Below, piece after piece: positions 6,902-7,049 of a stretch of DNA of 7,049 nucleotides. The stretch spans positions 1 to 7,049 of the forward strand of contig LKNH01000136.1 in the NCBI GenBank assembly GCA_001564135.1, written 5' to 3'. Source of the DNA: Halobacteriaceae archaeon Tc-Br11_E2g27. GTDB taxonomy: Archaea; Halobacteriota; Halobacteria; Halobacteriales; Haloarculaceae. A model generated the notes under the pieces. It was not told where the DNA came from. It worked only from the letters and a program-made list of their open reading frames with translations, and made no database searches. Numbering within the stretch: position 1 is the first letter of the stretch; the number at the start of each line of letters is the position of its first letter. Both the position numbers and the translations under genes were made by a program.

Positions 6902-7049
6902 CAGTCGAAAACCGGGTCTTTGTGAAGTACCTCGGGGGCAAGTGGTTCGAGAATCAGATATTTTCGGCCTGCTCTATCTGTAGACGCGGAACCGTTCGGG
7001 AACCGCAACCAGTTCAGCAACCAGTACAACCGAACTGGCCACCACTACC
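6902..7049. other. Unassigned right edge of the window
   Basis: I see no gene I can defend. On the minus strand a frame is open from 7044 to a TGA at 6901-6903, where the stop touches the arm of the inverted repeat. It would encode 47 residues ending AGRKYLILEPLAPEVLHKDPVFD-like in composition, but it has a stop at 7045-7047 upstream and no good start codon. A second minus-strand frame, open from the window edge, stops at 6974-6976 after 24 hydrophobic residues (VVVASSVVLVAEL...). On the plus strand a frame is open from GTG 6865 to the edge. None matches a family I know. The end of a gene or a decayed remnant lying further right is possible. Confidence 0.3.

Noticed and set aside
6865..7049. 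Plus-strand frame open from GTG 6865 to the window end (includes VFVKYLGGKWFEN)
   Set aside because: The start lies inside the palindromic core, there is no Shine-Dalgarno, the later part is a low-complexity QPVQ stretch with poor third-position composition, and no family is recognised.

Overview
The window comes from a haloarchaeon (class Halobacteria). It carries the distal half of the archaeal RNA polymerase operon, with the largest subunit split into separate A' and A'' genes and the second-largest split so that only B' is visible. The proteins are very rich in Asp and Glu, and A' carries a lineage-style insertion in its clamp. Base composition looks moderate rather than extremely GC-rich for a haloarchaeon. 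I cannot name a genus from this sequence.

Left part, 1-5523, plus strand: rpoB1 (B', 5' end cut off by the window), rpoA1 (A'), rpoA2 (A'') and a small archaeal nusA. The four are packed as one transcription and translation unit. B' and A' overlap by ATGA, the Shine-Dalgarno of rpoA2 overlaps the rpoA1 stop codon, and nusA begins one base after the rpoA2 stop. Together they encode most of the catalytic core: the hybrid-binding part of B', the NADFDGD metal site and bridge helix in A', and the trigger loop in A''. A T6 tract follows nusA at once. In the haloarchaea I know, rps12 and rps7 come next; here the cluster stops.

Middle part, 5576-6745, minus strand: a convergent gene for a protein with four CBS domains followed by a C-terminal domain that reads as a HPF/RaiA-type ribosome hibernation domain. 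This is the most interesting gene here: it looks like an adenine-nucleotide sensor fused to a ribosome-inactivating module, lying tail to tail with the RNA polymerase operon.

Right part, 6746-7049: about 300 bases without a gene I can defend. It holds a striking 80-bp inverted repeat (6822-6901) in which 16-nt outer arms and a 22-nt perfect palindromic core share the same centre of symmetry. TA dinucleotides lie at the arm ends, so it may be a small transposon-derived element or a cruciform-forming site. The last 150 bases contain only short, unrecognised open frames.
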